Assembly: GCA_942492115.1 (NCBI GenBank)
Contig: CALODL010000027.1
Span: forward strand, 372,001 to 436,000
DNA: 64,000 nt
Direction: 5' to 3'
From: CALODL01 sp942492115
Lineage (GTDB): Bacteria > Planctomycetota > Phycisphaerae > UBA1845 > CAIVHJ01
Shown here: piece after piece, positions 33,975-43,484 of the stretch
Layout: the number at the start of each line of letters is the position of its first letter
Numbering within the stretch: position 1 is the first letter of the stretch
Made by a program: the position numbers and the translations under genes
The notes under the pieces: generated by a model
The model's database searches: none
Told to the model about the DNA's origin: nothing
What the model saw: the letters and a program-made list of their open reading frames with translations, nothing else

Positions 33975-36077
33975 TTACTCGCAGTTCGGAAGCTCGATCC
34001 CCAGCCAGGGGTCGTATTGATCAGCACCGTTCATCAGATCGATGAGTCGCAGGAGATCCAGCGGATCGCACACACCAGAACGGTTGATGTCGCATTGCCA
34101 TGACGCCAGCGGTTTCTTCGTGATGCCGTTGAGGTGATCGATGAGCATCAGAATGTCACCTGTCGACACAATACGGTTGTTGTCGACGTCACCGGGGAGG
34201 TGGCTGACTTCGAGGGTGGTGCCGTTTGGCAGGTAGGTCACCCGCATACAGCTGCCGGCCTGCGGTGGCGGGGCCAGGGCCAACGTGACTTCATTGGCTT
34301 GGACGATGAGCTCGGTGATGCGTGGCATGGGCCCGTCGGTGACGCTCACCTCGAAATCTTCGATCTCGATCGAGGCCGCGTGGCCATCGAAACGAAACCC
34401 GACCCGCGTCCAGCCCTGGAGTCGACCGCCCGTGATATCGTAGGGTTGGCGCGCGTCGATGGCCCCGTTGTAGGGCGTGGTGTCGAGCAATGCGGGAATG
34501 TGACCTGCGATGACCAGATTCTGGGGGCAGTCCGAGAATCCGAGATCGACGACCGGTTCACTGCGGCCCCCGTCGAGCGCTTGCCGGAGGATTCCCTCTT
34601 CGCATTCGGCCCAATAGAGAACGCGTTGGGCGGAGTCGATCGCGACGGCGGTGGGCTCGTCGAGGCCATCGACGATACTCTGGACACTCTGGCCATTCGA
34701 AGTACTTGTCTGGATCGTGTCCGTTGTCCGCTCCGACCAGTACAGCTGCCGTGCCCGCGCATCGATGGTCAGGTCCGACAACGCCAGTGGACTGTCTGGT
34801 ATGATTTCCTGAACGAAGCTGCCGAGCATGTTGGTCTGCAAGATGCGGTTGTCGGCTGTTGCCCAGAAGAGTGTGTGCGTGCGATGGTCGATGGCCAGCC
34901 CTGTCGCGCGCATTGCGGTCCTGACGACGTCACTCGGGCTTCCGCCCTGGAGTTCGAGAGTGCGGATTCGCGGTTCGACTCCACCCTCCGCCCACACCAG
35001 ACGCTCACCCGCGGCATCGATGGTCAAGGCCGTAGGAGCAGTGGCCGCGGCGATGACGGTACCGGGTTGAGTTCCGTCGATATCGGTCTTGACGATGTGA
35101 TCCAGTTGACCATCGCTCCAGAACAGAGTCGCGTCAGCGCTGTCGATGGCAACTGCAGTGGGGCGCAGTACACCGGGGTAGTCGATGAGCGTGGATGCTG
35201 ACCCACCACGGAGAGCGCCGCGGTTGAGCTGGGCGTTGGCGCCGTCCGTCCAGTACACCGTGTCGGTCGAGAAATCCACGACCGCCATATCCGGAGAATC
35301 GACCGGTACCAACAGGACGTCGTCGACGTTCGACCCGTCGAGGTCGGCACGCTGGATCTTGTGGCCCACCGTATCACACCAGTACACGGTGTCGTGAGTC
35401 ACGTCGAGAAAGATGCCCGTGGCGCTGCTGCCGTGTTCGACGATCGTTTCGAGGCCACTGCCGTCGAGGTTGGCTCGATGCACACGTGGCGGTGTGTTGG
35501 CCGTCCAGTACATCTTGCCGCCCGCAGTGTCGAGTGCAATGCCCAGCGGCCGGTTGATGATACCCGTGACCAGGTCTTCGATTGCGCTGCCGTCGAGATT
35601 GGCGCGGCGCACGGCGTCGTAAGCCAGTTCGGTCCAGTACATCTTGCCAGCCGCAATGTCGAGCGCCAGGCCAGTGGCCGGCATGTCGTACAGCATCGTC
35701 GTATCGGTCCCATCGAGGTTGGCGCGGTAGATGCCGCCCGGATCGAGGGTGGTCCAATACAGATGGCCAGCGTCCAGATCCAGCGTGATCCAATAAGGCT
35801 GCAACAAGCCCGTGACAACGTCCTGGATGTTCGATCCGTCGAGGTTGGCACGCACGATGCGCCCCGCGGATTGATCCGCCCAGTAGAGTGTGCCGGCCTC
35901 GTGGTCGAGCGCGATGCCGCGTGGTTGACGCGCGCTGATGACTGTGGCGCGCACAGAACCATCGAGGGCGGCGCGTTGGACCGTTTGATCATTGGCCCAG
36001 TAGACCATTTGCCCATGGGCGGCGGTGACCGTACACACGGCCAGGGCGACGACGGCGATTGGGCTTCGGATGCTCAC
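33975..36077 (-). CDS. Secreted YWTD-type beta-propeller protein with C-terminal dockerin-like domain
   Basis: A 700-aa exported protein starting at a GTG (signal SIRSPIAVVALAVCTVTAAHG). From about residue 24 to 500 it carries LDL-receptor class B (YWTD) repeats: about a dozen units with V/I-YWT/A plus a R-A-N-L-D-G-S link (RANLDGSNIQD, RANLDGSAIED), enough for two six-bladed propellers. A beta-sandwich follows (about 540-625). The end has two EF-hand-like loops, GDVDNNRIVSTGDILMLIDH and CDINRSGVCDPLDLLRLIDL, as in dockerin domains. It is likely an extracellular binding protein, perhaps docking to cohesin-like domains. It is a single gene. Confidence 0.88.
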   Translation of the reverse strand: MSIRSPIAVVALAVCTVTAAHGQMVYWANDQTVQRAALDGSVRATVISARQPRGIALDHEAGTLYWADQSAGRIVRANLDGSNIQDVVTGLLQPYWITLDLDAGHLYWTTLDPGGIYRANLDGTDTTMLYDMPATGLALDIAAGKMYWTELAYDAVRRANLDGSAIEDLVTGIINRPLGIALDTAGGKMYWTANTPPRVHRANLDGSGLETIVEHGSSATGIFLDVTHDTVYWCDTVGHKIQRADLDGSNVDDVLLVPVDSPDMAVVDFSTDTVYWTDGANAQLNRGALRGGSASTLIDYPGVLRPTAVAIDSADATLFWSDGQLDHIVKTDIDGTQPGTVIAAATAPTALTIDAAGERLVWAEGGVEPRIRTLELQGGSPSDVVRTAMRATGLAIDHRTHTLFWATADNRILQTNMLGSFVQEIIPDSPLALSDLTIDARARQLYWSERTTDTIQTSTSNGQSVQSIVDGLDEPTAVAIDSAQRVLYWAECEEGILRQALDGGRSEPVVDLGFSDCPQNLVIAGHIPALLDTTPYNGAIDARQPYDITGGRLQGWTRVGFRFDGHAASIEIEDFEVSVTDGPMPRITELIVQANEVTLALAPPPQAGSCMRVTYLPNGTTLEVSHLPGDVDNNRIVSTGDILMLIDHLNGITKKPLASWQCDINRSGVCDPLDLLRLIDLMNGADQYDPWLGIELPNCE

Positions 36078-36083
36078 GGAGCC

Positions 36084-36089
36084 ATTATA
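36084..36089 (-). promoter_or_regulatory. Candidate -10 box directly before a GTG start
   Basis: TATAAT reads on the minus strand 6 bases before the GTG at 36077. A transcript starting at the usual distance would begin at or next to the start codon, so the message may be leaderless. No ribosome site is present there, which fits. Confidence 0.4.
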
Positions 36090-36162
36090 CCGCTGTGCTG
36101 CTCTGCCCGTGGGGCAATCCCGGCTGGGAATGGCCTGGCGCCATCCGAAGGAGCTCTACAGC

Positions 36163-36199
36163 AAAAAAAAAGCCGGGGTCGTGTAGAGCGACCCCGGCT
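36163..36199 (-). terminator. Rho-independent terminator of the sppA operon
   Basis: An 11-bp stem of agccggggtcg (36171-36181) and cgaccccggct (36189-36199) with a 7-base loop. The A run at 36163-36171 gives a T run on the minus strand, just after the stop at 36224. Confidence 0.92.
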
Positions 36200-36223
36200 G
36201 GTGGACAGCAATGTGACGAGCGC

Positions 36224-38041
36224 TTACTTGGACAGCTGCTCGAGAGCCAGGTTTCGGACATAGTAGCCGTTGAGGTAATCGGGAACTGCCATCCAGCACA
36301 GCGCCGTATGCTGGGCACTGAACAGGCGCAACTGGTCTTCGAAGCTCATCGGCTGAACGGGGGCGTTGGCTTTGGCCAGCAGTTCGACGCCCTGGGTGAC
36401 GCCAACCGAGCTGAGGCTCTCGAACAGTTCTCCGAGGCTGCTCGGCCGTGGATAGTCCAGAATCTTGAGTTCGGCCGAGGCCGGGATGCCGGCCATCTCA
36501 CGCGTGGCTTCGATGGCATCAGCCAGGCCGCCCAGTTCGTCGACCAGGCCAATGTCCAGAGCCTGACGGCCGGTATAGATGCGCCCTTCCGCGAGTTCGC
36601 GAACCTGCTGGTCGGGCATCCGACGGGTCGTGGCCACGCGATCGATGAAGATGTCATAAATGGTCAGGATGTGATCCTGGATGAACGCGCGATCGGAGTG
36701 CGACATCGAACGGTGTGGTGAACCCAGCGTGCTGCGGGCACCGCGCTTCATTTCGGCGATCTCGTAGTCGCTGCGGTTGAAGAACGACCAGGCGTTTTGG
36801 AAAATCGACAGCACACCGATCGACCCCGTGATCGTCGTGGGTTGGGCGAAAATGCGGCGCGCCGGGCAGGCGATGTAGTAGCCCCCTGATCCGGCCACGG
36901 TCCCCATGCTGACGACCAGCGGCTTGGTGTCGTCCAGGCGGCGGAGTGCTTTCCAGATGGCATCGGAGGCGAATGCCGATCCGCCGGGCGAATCGATGCG
37001 CAGCACGACACCCTTGATCGATTTGTTGCGACGCAGTTGATCGACGACCTTTATGAAGTCGTCGCGGCAGATCATCTGCGAGCTGAACCCGGTGCCGAGA
37101 CTGAGGTCGACAATGGGGCCACGCGCATGGAGCACGGCCAGCTTCGGGCCTACGGCACGGCTGGCTTCTGCCGCCTTCTGCAGTTGCTCGTTGATCAGCT
37201 CCATGAAGTCCTGGATCGAGTTGATGTGGGCCAGGCCGCGACCGGAGTCATGATACCGTTTGAATTTGTTGGTTTTGAGCAGGCGATCGCGGCACTCATC
37301 GTAGTATGCGATGCGATCAACCAGTCCGAACTTCTGGGCGTCCTCGGCGCTGAACATGGCGATGTCGACAGCTTCGTCGATCCGCTCCAGAGGCATGTCC
37401 CGGCCTTCGGCGATGATCGCCTTATAATCTGTGATCAGGCCGTCGAGGATCGCACCGTATTCCTCCATGAAGTGATCGTTCGGCTCGCGCTCGTTGAGAA
37501 AACCCGGATACTTGTACCGGCCAGCAGTGATGACATCGAACTCGAATCCGAGCATCTGGTAGTGGCCCTTGAGGTAAGCGAAAGTGCCGCCAATGCCGGG
37601 AATGCTCACGCCTCCGACGGGCGGTACCACGACCTCGTCCGCCTGGCAGGCCAGCAGGTAGCCCATCGGTCCGGACCCGTTGAGGAAAGCGACGACACTC
37701 TTGTCCGCGGCATGGAGGGCGGAGATTCCATCCCGCAATTCCTGGATATCGGCCAGGCCAAGGCCAACGTTGCCCACGTCGAGGAGCACGCCACCGATAC
37801 CGTCATCACTTGCCCACTCATGCATGCGTTTGAGGACGTCCTGCAGTGTCTGGGTCCGACCCGGCAGCGGCAAGTTGATCATTCGTGCCGGGACGACGAA
37901 CTCGTCGAGTCGGAGTTCCGCCAAGCGTTGAATCGGGCTGGGCATGTCCTGCTCGAGTGAGGTGCCAGTCGACGCCTCGTCTTGTGCAAGCGTGGTCACC
38001 GGCAGGCTCAGGGTCATCAGCAATGTCAGGGCGCGTCGCAT
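36224..38041 (-). CDS. sppA: Signal peptide peptidase SppA, long (67K) type
   Basis: A 605-aa membrane-associated serine protease of the ClpP/crotonase-like fold that cleaves leftover signal peptides and other membrane peptides. The ATG at 38041 has GGAG 9 bases upstream. A signal sequence (MRRALTLLMTLSLPVTTLAQ) opens the protein. As in E. coli SppA the catalytic dyad is split over two repeats: Lys177 in AGRYKYPGF and Ser385 in TVAGSGGYYIACPA, preceded by RIDSPGGS. TITGSIGV and RIYTGRQALDIGLVDELGG are also family signatures. Here it is the last gene of a cluster with two unknown exported proteins, 21 bases after the previous stop, closed by a terminator. Confidence 0.95.
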   Translation of the reverse strand: MRRALTLLMTLSLPVTTLAQDEASTGTSLEQDMPSPIQRLAELRLDEFVVPARMINLPLPGRTQTLQDVLKRMHEWASDDGIGGVLLDVGNVGLGLADIQELRDGISALHAADKSVVAFLNGSGPMGYLLACQADEVVVPPVGGVSIPGIGGTFAYLKGHYQMLGFEFDVITAGRYKYPGFLNEREPNDHFMEEYGAILDGLITDYKAIIAEGRDMPLERIDEAVDIAMFSAEDAQKFGLVDRIAYYDECRDRLLKTNKFKRYHDSGRGLAHINSIQDFMELINEQLQKAAEASRAVGPKLAVLHARGPIVDLSLGTGFSSQMICRDDFIKVVDQLRRNKSIKGVVLRIDSPGGSAFASDAIWKALRRLDDTKPLVVSMGTVAGSGGYYIACPARRIFAQPTTITGSIGVLSIFQNAWSFFNRSDYEIAEMKRGARSTLGSPHRSMSHSDRAFIQDHILTIYDIFIDRVATTRRMPDQQVRELAEGRIYTGRQALDIGLVDELGGLADAIEATREMAGIPASAELKILDYPRPSSLGELFESLSSVGVTQGVELLAKANAPVQPMSFEDQLRLFSAQHTALCWMAVPDYLNGYYVRNLALEQLSK

Positions 38042-38062
38042 GGTAGGTTCTCCAGTTGGTCT

Positions 38063-40180
38063 CTAGAGGTTGGTCTCTTCGGCATCGGGTTCGGTGTGTT
38101 GCGCGGGTTCGTCCGGCGCGGGTTCCGCAGGACTATCTTGTTCGACGACGTTGTCGGCCTTGGGCGCATCGGCGGGAGCAGCTTCCTTCGGAACACGGTG
38201 GATCGTGCCGGTGTGATCAATATACAGCTCATCGAGGTGATCGAGCGTATCCTGAGCATATCCGAGTCGCCACGTATCGGTTCCCCAGGTGATGACATAG
38301 AGCGAGTCATCGATCAGGTCATCGTCGGGTTCTTCATCGTCATCAAAGGTGTCCTGTTCGTCGCTACCCAGAAGATCATCGAACATGCTGGCCCAGCGCT
38401 TCTTCGCTGATTGTCTCAGGGCCAGGAGTTCGGGGTGGCCGCTAAAATCGACATAGCCATCAAGTTCCGCGACCTCGGCCGGCCAGCGTCCCAGGTCAGT
38501 CTTGAAAAGCTTGGCGTGATGGAACAAGACTTCCAGTCGTTCGCAGGCAACTCGTTCGCGTGCCAGATCGCTGTCTCCGAACAGGCTGTCCTCGAGCGCG
38601 AGACCGGTGAGAGTCGGAATGGCGATCACGCCGCACGGGATTGGGCCCGTATGCGCAACGTTCAAACCGTCGTAAGTGATCTTGAAGGTGACGGTGGCGT
38701 CGGCCAGATGCTCCGCGATGTCATCAGCCGAGGGCAGCAGCGTATCACGAACCGTTGCGCTGAGGGCGGCGTTGACATAAGGCAGCAGGAAACGATACAG
38801 GGTTGCCCAGTTGATCCAGAGTTGACCATTGGTTTTGCGCGTAACTGGCATCTCACGACCGGCGGTGCCCCGGGGGAACGACAGCCAGCGTTCGACCAGT
38901 TTTTCCGGCGCGGTCGAGGTCCATCCTGCGACGAGGAAAGAACGCTCCTTCTCGCCGACTCGCTCTGAGGTCGTGAACAAGACCGTCCGCGACGAAAGCG
39001 GCATCATGACGCCGGGTAGAGAGGACACGTCCTTACGCCAGAACACCGCACGGTCACGCACCGTGGTTTCTGTCCACGGCGCGTCCTGCTCCCGTTCGCG
39101 GTACAGGGCGTTGATGGACTTGATTTCTTCACGAACGCTATCGATGAGCTTTTCGGGCTTCTTGGTTCGGGCTTGGACGACGACATCCGGAGCCGGGAAG
39201 AATCCGGTGCCGGGGAGGACAGTCATACACAAGTCCGGTCGAATCGCGGTCGCGATGGGGCCTGGGCCGATTTCACCGACCATTTCGAACTGGCCGCCGT
39301 CCATCATCATTTGCGGGCCAAAGCCAAGCGTGTTCTCGAGGAGTCCACCCGTCATGAGTGAGCTCATGACGGCGCTGCCGTATGCTTCGGCAGGCACGTA
39401 GAATTTCTGCTTGATTCTTTCGAAGAACGCCTTGGCACCCATCCCGGCAATCGGTGGCCAGTGAACCGCGACTTCTTCCTGCCAGGCCCCCGTGTCATCC
39501 ACATGTGCTGTGTACACGACATGACTGATGGCCCGAAAGCCCGACAGCCACGTGGCGCCGCTGTCCTCCTCGGTTCCTGCGAGGTTCAACTGGCACGTCA
39601 GCATATCTGCGCCCCCGGTGGGCGCCGGTGTGATCACGAGATCAGGATGCGACGACAGAATGGCGCCGGCCGCAGTGTTGCGAATGTGGGCCAGCGGCTG
39701 CCCGCGGAGGGCGATGACAAACCCGTCGCCACGCCCCTCGATACTGATGTTCTGCAGAAGGGTCGTTGCTGCCGGTGTAGCCAGGACACCAGCCAGACGA
39801 TCGGCCAGTGCCCCTGCAGGCCAACTGAGGTGCACCGCCCAGCGATCGCGTCCGCGTGTGTCCGCGGCAAACAGGTTCAGGGCCAGGCTGGTGTCGGGCC
39901 AGGTCTTGACTTGGTCGAACAACGCCTGCGCTTCTTCCATGTCGAGGCCGTCTGCGGAATCGGCTCCGAGTTCCCTGATCATCGTCGTGAAACGCTCGAC
40001 GAACACACCTGAGTGCGAACGGTGGATCTCGCGAACCATATTGTGCATCGAGGGTGCGCGCACCTGCAGGCGCGGAAGCAATGTCGGATCGGCGTCGTCA
40101 CGTCGCGACTCCGCCGAGGCGATGCTGGCGAATCCAACTGCAAGAAGCAGGGTGATTCGAAAAATCCTGTCGTGCATCAT
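38063..40180 (-). CDS. Large exported protein, unknown function (sppA cluster)
   Basis: A 705-aa protein with a signal peptide (MMHDRIFRITLLLAVGFASIASA). Two adjacent ATGs follow GAGGA; the first (40180) is listed, the second is at 40177. The body is mixed alpha/beta without a known motif. The C-terminus is very acidic (DEQDTFDDDEEPDDDLIDD) and then Pro/Ala/Glu-rich. One region (LLQNISIEGRGDGFVIALRG) resembles a region of the next upstream protein (LLQGLNGEAGADGAWTVMLN), so both may share a fold. It sits between that gene and sppA with short gaps. It could be a substrate or partner of SppA; only gene order supports this. Confidence 0.8.
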   Translation of the reverse strand: MMHDRIFRITLLLAVGFASIASAESRRDDADPTLLPRLQVRAPSMHNMVREIHRSHSGVFVERFTTMIRELGADSADGLDMEEAQALFDQVKTWPDTSLALNLFAADTRGRDRWAVHLSWPAGALADRLAGVLATPAATTLLQNISIEGRGDGFVIALRGQPLAHIRNTAAGAILSSHPDLVITPAPTGGADMLTCQLNLAGTEEDSGATWLSGFRAISHVVYTAHVDDTGAWQEEVAVHWPPIAGMGAKAFFERIKQKFYVPAEAYGSAVMSSLMTGGLLENTLGFGPQMMMDGGQFEMVGEIGPGPIATAIRPDLCMTVLPGTGFFPAPDVVVQARTKKPEKLIDSVREEIKSINALYREREQDAPWTETTVRDRAVFWRKDVSSLPGVMMPLSSRTVLFTTSERVGEKERSFLVAGWTSTAPEKLVERWLSFPRGTAGREMPVTRKTNGQLWINWATLYRFLLPYVNAALSATVRDTLLPSADDIAEHLADATVTFKITYDGLNVAHTGPIPCGVIAIPTLTGLALEDSLFGDSDLARERVACERLEVLFHHAKLFKTDLGRWPAEVAELDGYVDFSGHPELLALRQSAKKRWASMFDDLLGSDEQDTFDDDEEPDDDLIDDSLYVITWGTDTWRLGYAQDTLDHLDELYIDHTGTIHRVPKEAAPADAPKADNVVEQDSPAEPAPDEPAQHTEPDAEETNL

Positions 40181-40248
40181 CACATTCCTCGTTGTGCCCG
40201 GTGTCATTGAACGAAAGAGAGTTGAGCGGAAGACCGCTCTGCTTTTCG

Positions 40249-42033
40249 TTAGTTTGCCGAAGCCGCCGGTTCAGGCTTGTTCATACCCATCATGGCCATG
40301 GTGAACTTCTTGATTGCGATCATCAATTCGGTCGGAACGAACATGTCAGCTTGCGACCACTCCGCGGTTCCTGCCGCGACGAAGACGGCCGGGGCATTGA
40401 GTGTACCCATGTCGATCGGCAGTTGTTCCTCGTCGACCGTCTTCTGGATCGCGCGGATGCAGGAGATGACCTGGTCGACTGCAATGTACCCTACAGCACT
40501 CTTCTTGGCCGGAATCCTGGAGGCGACTTTCTTGACTCCGGCACTGCTGGCCAGCGGCGCTGCCCCGGACTTGGCCGCCTTGACGACTTCTTCCGTCCAG
40601 GACTTGCCACCGCCCAGCGTCAACGCAACGGTGTCACCGTCGACGGCCGCGATGCGGAGCGTGATGCCTTCGCTGCCAATCACGCTGTGAATGTCTTCGA
40701 TGTCCTCCTCGTCGATGTCATCCATCTTCGCCAGGTCGAACGACAGATGGCTGACCTTGGCACCATCGATCGTCTCGGCGTCTTTCTTGTAGGCAAGGTT
40801 GGCCAGGGCTTCCTTGACATCGTCGTCATCCTCAGGATCCATGCCCTTGACCGTCGTGACCACGTCACCCATCAGGTCGACGAACTTGCCGCTGTCGGTG
40901 ACATCGGCGAGCACGACGGCCCCAATCAGGCCATTCTTGCCAGAGAGTTGAGCGATGGTGGCGCGCATGCCACGGCCCATTTTGATCATCTGTTCCATGG
41001 ATTCGCGGACCTTGCCGAGGTGCTTCTTGTTGGCGTCCGATACTTCCAGCGCGAGAGAGTCGAACATCGGGCCTATCTGTTTGATGGCCTCGGTGGAATA
41101 GTCCTCATGGAAGTCTTGACCGATGACGGCCAGATACTGGCACGCGGGCAGGCCGTCGAGCAATGACTGGTCGGTCATCTTGACCGTTTTCATTTGCTTG
41201 GCGAGCTCAGAACCCGGCAGACTGGTCACCGCGCCCCGGAGTCCGAGCCCGGTCTTGTCGAGCCCGATCCCGATAGTCAACGACTTGGCCCCGTCGACGA
41301 GCATATCGATCGATTGTTTGAGGTTCTGAGCCTGGGCCCCCGATACCGGATCGGCCCCACCTTGCATCATCATCATCATGCCGGTGAAACCATTGATCAT
41401 GTCTTTGAAGTGCTTGAACAGGCGTTCGGCGTTCAGCCACAGCGCAACGTCGAGGTTCTCGAGCGCCTTGAGGTCTGCAGCGGACAGCTTCGACCCGATT
41501 CCCGTTTTGTCTTCGGCAGCCTGGCCGGCTGCGTCGGGGGTCATCGCCAGAATGATGCGCTGTTCTACGACACGAGCATGCAGGGGCATGCCGTTCAGCA
41601 TGACAGTCCATGCCCCATCGGCTCCCGCTTCACCATTGAGACCCTGCAGGAGGCCGTTGGGGTCTGTCGAGGGAACGATGATAACGGGCATGACGTCCAT
41701 GCCGCCCTGATGCGGTGCGTCGGTGCCGTCGGCGTTCTTGGGTAGCATCAAGGCCACTGCGAGCGGGCCATCGTCGTTGAGGCCGTCCGCGATTCCGAGA
41801 TACTGCTTGAGCATGCCCTTGGCTGAAATCATCTCCAGGGGCACCATGTCTTGCAGTTCCAGGGCCGTGATTGCGCCCTTGAGATCATTCTCCAGCGTCG
41901 CAATGTTAGGAATCAGAAGGAAGCCGGCGGCGTCCTGCGGGACGACCTTGAGCAAATCCTTGACGGAATCACCCGAGACCGGCAGCCAGGTGGCCAATGC
42001 AATAACGACGGGCAGAACAAGACGCTTGGACAT
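40249..42033 (-). CDS. Exported protein, unknown function (sppA cluster)
   Basis: A 594-aa protein. The ATG at 42033 has AAGGAG 9 bases upstream and exposes a signal peptide (MSKRLVLPVVIALATWLPVSG). Then VKDLLKVVPQDAAGFLLIPN, a pattern seen in exported DUF3352-like proteins of planctomycetes (family call uncertain). Met-rich and Asp/Glu-rich stretches occur (MMMMMQGG, EDDDDVKE, KMDDIDEEDIEDIH). There are no catalytic motifs. It is the first gene of the three-gene cluster ending in sppA, with 68 bases to the next start. Confidence 0.8.
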   Translation of the reverse strand: MSKRLVLPVVIALATWLPVSGDSVKDLLKVVPQDAAGFLLIPNIATLENDLKGAITALELQDMVPLEMISAKGMLKQYLGIADGLNDDGPLAVALMLPKNADGTDAPHQGGMDVMPVIIVPSTDPNGLLQGLNGEAGADGAWTVMLNGMPLHARVVEQRIILAMTPDAAGQAAEDKTGIGSKLSAADLKALENLDVALWLNAERLFKHFKDMINGFTGMMMMMQGGADPVSGAQAQNLKQSIDMLVDGAKSLTIGIGLDKTGLGLRGAVTSLPGSELAKQMKTVKMTDQSLLDGLPACQYLAVIGQDFHEDYSTEAIKQIGPMFDSLALEVSDANKKHLGKVRESMEQMIKMGRGMRATIAQLSGKNGLIGAVVLADVTDSGKFVDLMGDVVTTVKGMDPEDDDDVKEALANLAYKKDAETIDGAKVSHLSFDLAKMDDIDEEDIEDIHSVIGSEGITLRIAAVDGDTVALTLGGGKSWTEEVVKAAKSGAAPLASSAGVKKVASRIPAKKSAVGYIAVDQVISCIRAIQKTVDEEQLPIDMGTLNAPAVFVAAGTAEWSQADMFVPTELMIAIKKFTMAMMGMNKPEPAASAN

Positions 42034-42422
42034 AGGTGGGAACTCCTTGTGTGGCAACCCGCAGCGTCACCATGACATCACGGGGGGTGATCGAATGACG
42101 AAGACGTACGGGGGGTGTGCCGTGTAAGCCCCCCTCGGCGCAATCGCTGTTAACCAACCGGCATTGTGCGGTCAGTGTTAGGAACTTGCAAGAAAGGGCG
42201 CAAGAGTGCGGTATGCAGGGGTTTGACGCCGCGGTTGAAAGTCCGTGGTCGTGAATGCTACACTCGAAATCGCAGCCTATAATCTCAGATAACTGCACCC
42301 TGTTGAATCGTAGAAGACGCGTGTGCCCCACGGGGGGGGCGTCCGCTCTGTGGCGGTCGAAACTGAATTGGCTTTCCTGACTGGACTTGCGCCAGCAGCA
42401 GCGATTGAGTGAGCAACTCTTG
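42034..42422. other. Intergenic control region between divergent genes
   Basis: This 389-base stretch lies between the sppA cluster (minus) and a secreted EF-hand protein (plus). It has a TATAAT at 42278 for the plus gene and a run of six or more G at several places (for example 42105-42112 and 42330-42340). No coding frame is convincing. Confidence 0.5.
42278..42283 (+). promoter_or_regulatory. Candidate -10 box (TATAAT)
   Basis: A perfect TATAAT stands 140 bases before the ATG at 42423. No convincing -35 box is seen, and the leader would be long. Confidence 0.25.
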
Positions 42423-43442
42423 ATGTGTCACGTGGGACAGAATAACAACTGCACTCGTCTCCGCTGGGGGTTGCTGGTGGCCGTTTTCCCGGTCCTGGCT
42501 GTCCAGGTCCACGCCCATGTTTTCATCATCGAGCCGCACCGCGTGGGCGCCTGCCCGTCCTATCCCGGCCAGGGGTGGATCGCCGAGGTCTACCTCAACC
42601 TGCCCGATGATCGTGACAACCTCATCAAAGCCGAGGCCTATGTGGCCCAGAAGGGCATGGAGCCTGATTTCACCTTTCGAACCGACTGGATCGATTTTCC
42701 GTCTGGCCCCGACACGTTTCGGCTCGATACCGACTTCGATACGGTCGGGGATTTCTTGGACGACTACATCCATGACGTGTCGGATCCAGCCAAGCTCGAC
42801 GAACCATTCGGCAACCTTCTGATCCGTTTTCGCGGCCTGATCAAAGTCTCGGTGCGCTGGGATACCGAGGCGCAACCAGGCGCGATCGGGTGGATCGGCC
42901 TACCGGTGTGGATGGAGTTCGGCTCGCTGGGACATGACGGTTACCGTACCCGGATGGCCGACACGATTTATCGCAATCCGGTGACCGACGCCAACAGCAC
43001 CGCGATGCTGCATGAGAATGCCATCATCATGGGGGTGGGACTGTTTCCGTTCGAGGTGACGTATTTCAACCGCTACGATTTCCTCGGACTGGAGAATCAT
43101 CGGTTTGCCGGGATCGAATTATACAGTTGGCATCCCGGTGGGTTGGAGCGTCCCGGCGGCGAATTGCTGACGCATCCGTTGTTCGGCCCCGCGACCATCG
43201 TGCCCCCGGACGTGATCTATCAGGAAGAGGACATCCGTCCTCTCGTCGCCGGGGACTTCGAGGCTGACGATGACATCGATGTCTCGGACTACCAGTGGTT
43301 CCAGCACTGCTTTACCGGTGACGAAGGGGAGGATGGCGGTGTGCTGCTTGATTTGGGCTGCGCCAGCCTGGATTTCGATGGTGACGGAGATGTCGATCTC
43401 GGCGACTACGCCGCCTTCGAGATCGGATTTCTCGGCCCATGA
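42423..43442 (+). CDS. Secreted protein with C-terminal EF-hand/dockerin-like pair
   Basis: A 339-aa protein. The ATG at 42423 gives a signal peptide (LRWGLLVAVFPVLAVQVHA); an upstream TTG reading adds 12 residues. The body of about 240 residues is beta-rich with many aromatic residues (YIHDVSDPAKL, RFAGIELYSWHPGG) and is not recognised. The last 60 residues hold two calcium-loop-like segments: DFEADDDIDVSDYQWFQHCF and DFDGDGDVDLGDYAAFEIGF. The same kind of pair occurs in the protein encoded convergently at 43485-45194. It could be an extracellular binding protein that docks elsewhere. There is only a weak ribosome site. Confidence 0.8.
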   Translation: MCHVGQNNNCTRLRWGLLVAVFPVLAVQVHAHVFIIEPHRVGACPSYPGQGWIAEVYLNLPDDRDNLIKAEAYVAQKGMEPDFTFRTDWIDFPSGPDTFRLDTDFDTVGDFLDDYIHDVSDPAKLDEPFGNLLIRFRGLIKVSVRWDTEAQPGAIGWIGLPVWMEFGSLGHDGYRTRMADTIYRNPVTDANSTAMLHENAIIMGVGLFPFEVTYFNRYDFLGLENHRFAGIELYSWHPGGLERPGGELLTHPLFGPATIVPPDVIYQEEDIRPLVAGDFEADDDIDVSDYQWFQHCFTGDEGEDGGVLLDLGCASLDFDGDGDVDLGDYAAFEIGFLGP

Positions 43443-43484
43443 AAACCGCTCCAGTTCTGCGGCGTTGAAACGTCATGGCCCACG

